Of a stretch of 25,234 bases of DNA, positions 23,542 through 25,234 are shown in pieces. The notes under the pieces are model-generated. The model saw only the letters and a list, made by a program, of their open reading frames with translations. It made no database searches and was not told where the DNA came from. Numbering within the stretch: position 1 is the first letter of the stretch; every line of letters begins with the position of its first letter. Position numbers and translations under genes: made by a program. The stretch spans positions 1-25,234 of the forward strand of contig CAYLXI010000007.1 in NCBI GenBank assembly GCA_964387695.1, given 5' to 3'. Origin of the DNA: Thiosulfativibrio sp964387695. Its GTDB lineage: Bacteria > Pseudomonadota > Gammaproteobacteria > Thiomicrospirales > Thiomicrospiraceae.

Positions 23542-24819
23542 ATGCCTAAGCCATCTAAAAATGTTTTGTATGCTCAAGCAGGCGGAGTTACCGCCGTTAT
23601 TAATGCCAGTGCCGCTGGCATTATAGAAATGGTTAAGCGACACCCCGAACAATTTAAAAAAATTTATGCTGCTGAGAACGGCATTAAAGGGATTTTAGAA
23701 GAAGATTTAATCGACGTCAGCCTAATTTCTGAAAAAAAACTCGACCGCATTAAAAGACAACCTGGTGCGGCGTTTAAAGCTTGTCGCTTTGATCTAGATG
23801 AATACCAAGAAAATCCCAAACAATACCAGCGACTTCTTGAAGTTTTTAAAACCTATAAAATTGGCTTTTTCTTTTACAATGGAGGCAATGGCTCAATGCT
23901 TACCGCACAAAAAGTCGCTGACTATTGTAGCCAAAATGGTCATCCAATGATTTGTATTGGCGTGCCTAAAACCATTGATAACGACCTCGCACTTTCTCAC
24001 TGTAGCCCAGGTTTTGGTAGTGCTGCAAAATATATAGCCACCAGTCTATTAGAAGCCACAATAGACTTACACTCTATGCACAACACTTCTACCAAGTTTT
24101 TTGTGTTAGAAGCTATGGGCAGAAATACTGGCTGGCTAACCATTGCTGGCGGACTCATAAAAAAAACCATGCCCGATGTCCCTTTATTAATTTTGCCTGC
24201 AGAACGCAAGTTTAACCAAGAAAAATTTCTTGCTAAAGTTAAATATTTTTTTGATAAAAAAGGCTACTGTGTCTGTATTACCTCAGAAGGGCTTACCGAT
24301 GATCAGGGCAAATATCTTATGATTAAAGATACTGAAAAAACCAGCAATAAAAACTACATTCAACTAGGCGGTATTGCCCATAATATTGGAGGGCTGGTGG
24401 CAAAACACTTTAACTGCAAAACTCACAGTGCCGTACCAGATTATCTACAACGCTCTGCCAGCCATCTAGTATCTCAAACCGATTGGGAAATGGCCTACCG
24501 TGCAGGAAAAGCTGCCGTACAAGCAGCTTTAGATGGAGAACATGGCGTTCTTCCTGTTATTGAGATAATTGACACAAACCCTCTGGTTTGGCGATACAAA
24601 AATGTTAGTTTAATGGAGGTCGCTAACCTAGAAAAACTGGTTCCAGATGAGTTTTTAACCGAAGATGGCATGGATATTACCCCCGCTGCTTTAGAGTACC
24701 TTCTTCCCCTCGTTAAAGGGGAACGATCACAGCCCTATAAATATGGCATGCCAGATATAAAACCTCTAACATTTAAAACCGTTAAAAAGAAACTCCCTAC
24801 TTACATTGCTGTGAAATAA
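23542..24819 (+). CDS. 6-phosphofructokinase of the PPi-dependent clade, donor uncertain
   Basis: A 425-residue PFK, longer than the 320-residue E. coli ATP enzyme and like the PPi-type group. The N-terminus is NVLYAQAGGVTAVINAS. The donor loop reads NGGNGS (113-118), the catalytic loop PKTIDND (142-148, Asp146 the base) and the sugar-binding MGRNTGW begins at 192. Lys143 is typical of PPi-type enzymes, where bacterial ATP-PFKs have Gly. But position 117 is Gly, as in ATP-PFK GGDGS, whereas PPi enzymes normally have Asp (GGDD or GGND). The Gly plus Lys pair is known from ATP-using members of the PPi clade such as trypanosomal PFK. So it phosphorylates fructose-6-phosphate, but the donor is open. 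AGGA lies seven to eight bases before the ATG. PPi-type PFKs are common in methanotrophs and sulfur oxidisers. Confidence 0.92.
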   Translation: MPKPSKNVLYAQAGGVTAVINASAAGIIEMVKRHPEQFKKIYAAENGIKGILEEDLIDVSLISEKKLDRIKRQPGAAFKACRFDLDEYQENPKQYQRLLEVFKTYKIGFFFYNGGNGSMLTAQKVADYCSQNGHPMICIGVPKTIDNDLALSHCSPGFGSAAKYIATSLLEATIDLHSMHNTSTKFFVLEAMGRNTGWLTIAGGLIKKTMPDVPLLILPAERKFNQEKFLAKVKYFFDKKGYCVCITSEGLTDDQGKYLMIKDTEKTSNKNYIQLGGIAHNIGGLVAKHFNCKTHSAVPDYLQRSASHLVSQTDWEMAYRAGKAAVQAALDGEHGVLPVIEIIDTNPLVWRYKNVSLMEVANLEKLVPDEFLTEDGMDITPAALEYLLPLVKGERSQPYKYGMPDIKPLTFKTVKKKLPTYIAVK

Positions 24820-25112
24820 TGAATTAAGGAGGCATTTAAGGAAGAACTTAATAAGCCTCTGAATAAGTATGATTATTTTATACTGCCTAAATGTTTACTT
24901 GTTTAGTTTAGTCCTTGCTTCTTATGCAACCAATATTTTACAAATAGTTAACGATTAGGGGTGCGATTAGGGTTAAGAAATTAGACTAAAATCTTGGGTG
25001 AGAAAATTCATAAACAATTAAAACATTAAAATTAAACACATTTTTTATGTACAACTTATGGAAGATTATGCAACAATGAAACTATGCTTTTTAATTTTTA
25101 AAGGTTTCCGCT
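24820..25112. other. Intergenic region with two small repeats
   Basis: About 290 bases without a convincing gene. At 24828-24860 an imperfect inverted repeat (GAGGC..TTAAG against CTTAA..GCCTC) follows the phosphofructokinase stop and may end its transcript. An isolated AAGGAGG at 24826-24832 is not followed by a start codon. At 24952-24960 and 24964-24972 CGATTAGGG occurs twice with a 12-base period upstream of the DsrE-like gene; it may be a regulator site. The rest is AT-rich. Confidence 0.5.
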
Positions 25113-25234
25113 ATGAATTTAAATTATTTATTACCTTTTAAAGCTTTATTTTTAATGTTTTTTTAACTTTTGGGCTAAGTTCTACCGTGCAGGCAGCGGA
25201 TGATGGTGCAAAAGTGGTTTATCATGTCGATTTT
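25113..25234 (+). pseudogene. Exported DsrE-like protein, 5' part with frame break in signal peptide
   Basis: From ATG 25113 (AAAGG eight bases upstream) the frame gives MNLNYLLPFKALFLMFF and then stops at 25164-25166. The next frame continues from the same point as LTFGLSSTVQAADDGAKVV and on to YHVDF at the window edge. Joined, this is a textbook signal peptide with cleavage after VQA and a mature start like secreted DsrE/DsrF-like proteins (VVYHVDF). The break lies in a run of seven T (25158-25164); eight T would restore the frame. It may be a real pseudogene, a phase-variable tract, slippage in expression, or a sequencing error. The family call rests on a few residues since the rest is outside the window. 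Confidence 0.6.

Noticed and set aside
24869..24958. 29-codon hydrophobic plus-strand frame after the phosphofructokinase
   Set aside because: No Shine-Dalgarno at a usable distance, and the AT-rich context gives hydrophobic peptides by chance.
1..25234. Search for CRISPR arrays, insertion sequences, phage genes, tRNAs and toxin-antitoxin pairs
   Set aside because: No repeat arrays, transposase motifs, tRNA-like cloverleaves or small paired genes of these types were seen.

Overview
The window is a low-GC, gene-dense stretch of chromosome from a gammaproteobacterium. Almost every protein I recognise has its closest remembered counterpart in that class: MraZ, RsmH, FtsL, YqaA, Mpl, Tgt, QueA and MscS. 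MurE carries the DNPR motif of meso-diaminopimelate-adding enzymes, so this is a Gram-negative cell with DAP-type peptidoglycan. A DsrE-like exported protein at the right edge and a PPi-PFK-type phosphofructokinase are families often met in sulfur oxidisers and methanotrophs, but I cannot name the genus from sequence alone.

Layout, left to right. (1) 1-1812, minus: 5' part of a TonB-dependent receptor with a promoter holding metal-regulator-like palindromes. (2) 2003-2711, plus: a 5'-truncated MscS channel gene also broken by a perfect 13-bp tandem duplication. (3) 2779-16097, minus: one long division and cell wall (dcw) run, in transcription order mraZ, rsmH, ftsZ, ftsL, ftsI, murE, murF, mraY, murD, ftsW, murG, SDR oxidoreductase. 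Most junctions overlap or nearly touch. (4) 16492-16875, minus: RNase P RNA. (5) 16939-19966, minus: queA, tgt, an ABM-domain protein and a membrane-anchored glutaredoxin-like protein. (6) 20052-22291: a small plus-strand membrane protein facing a minus-strand operon mpl, a 34-codon membrane peptide gene, yqaA. (7) 22323-24819, plus: rnd and the phosphofructokinase. (8) 25113 to the edge, plus: the start of a secreted DsrE-like gene whose signal peptide is interrupted by a one-base shift in a T run.

How it fits together: MraY, MurD, MurE, MurF and MurG build the lipid-linked peptidoglycan precursor. FtsW and FtsI polymerise and cross-link it at the septum, FtsL activates them, and FtsZ positions the machinery. 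Mpl recycles murein tripeptide. mraZ has a near-consensus promoter followed by five GTGG half-sites spaced exactly 10 bp apart, so MraZ probably represses the whole run.

The main surprises are: ftsZ inserted between rsmH and ftsL with its own leader, while murC, ddl, ftsQ and ftsA are absent and an SDR gene is coupled to murG; the mixed phosphoryl-donor residues of the phosphofructokinase; the small peptide gene after mpl; and two damaged genes with visible, simple causes. I see no CRISPR array, insertion sequence, prophage or defence system. Nothing here amounts to a new multi-gene system.
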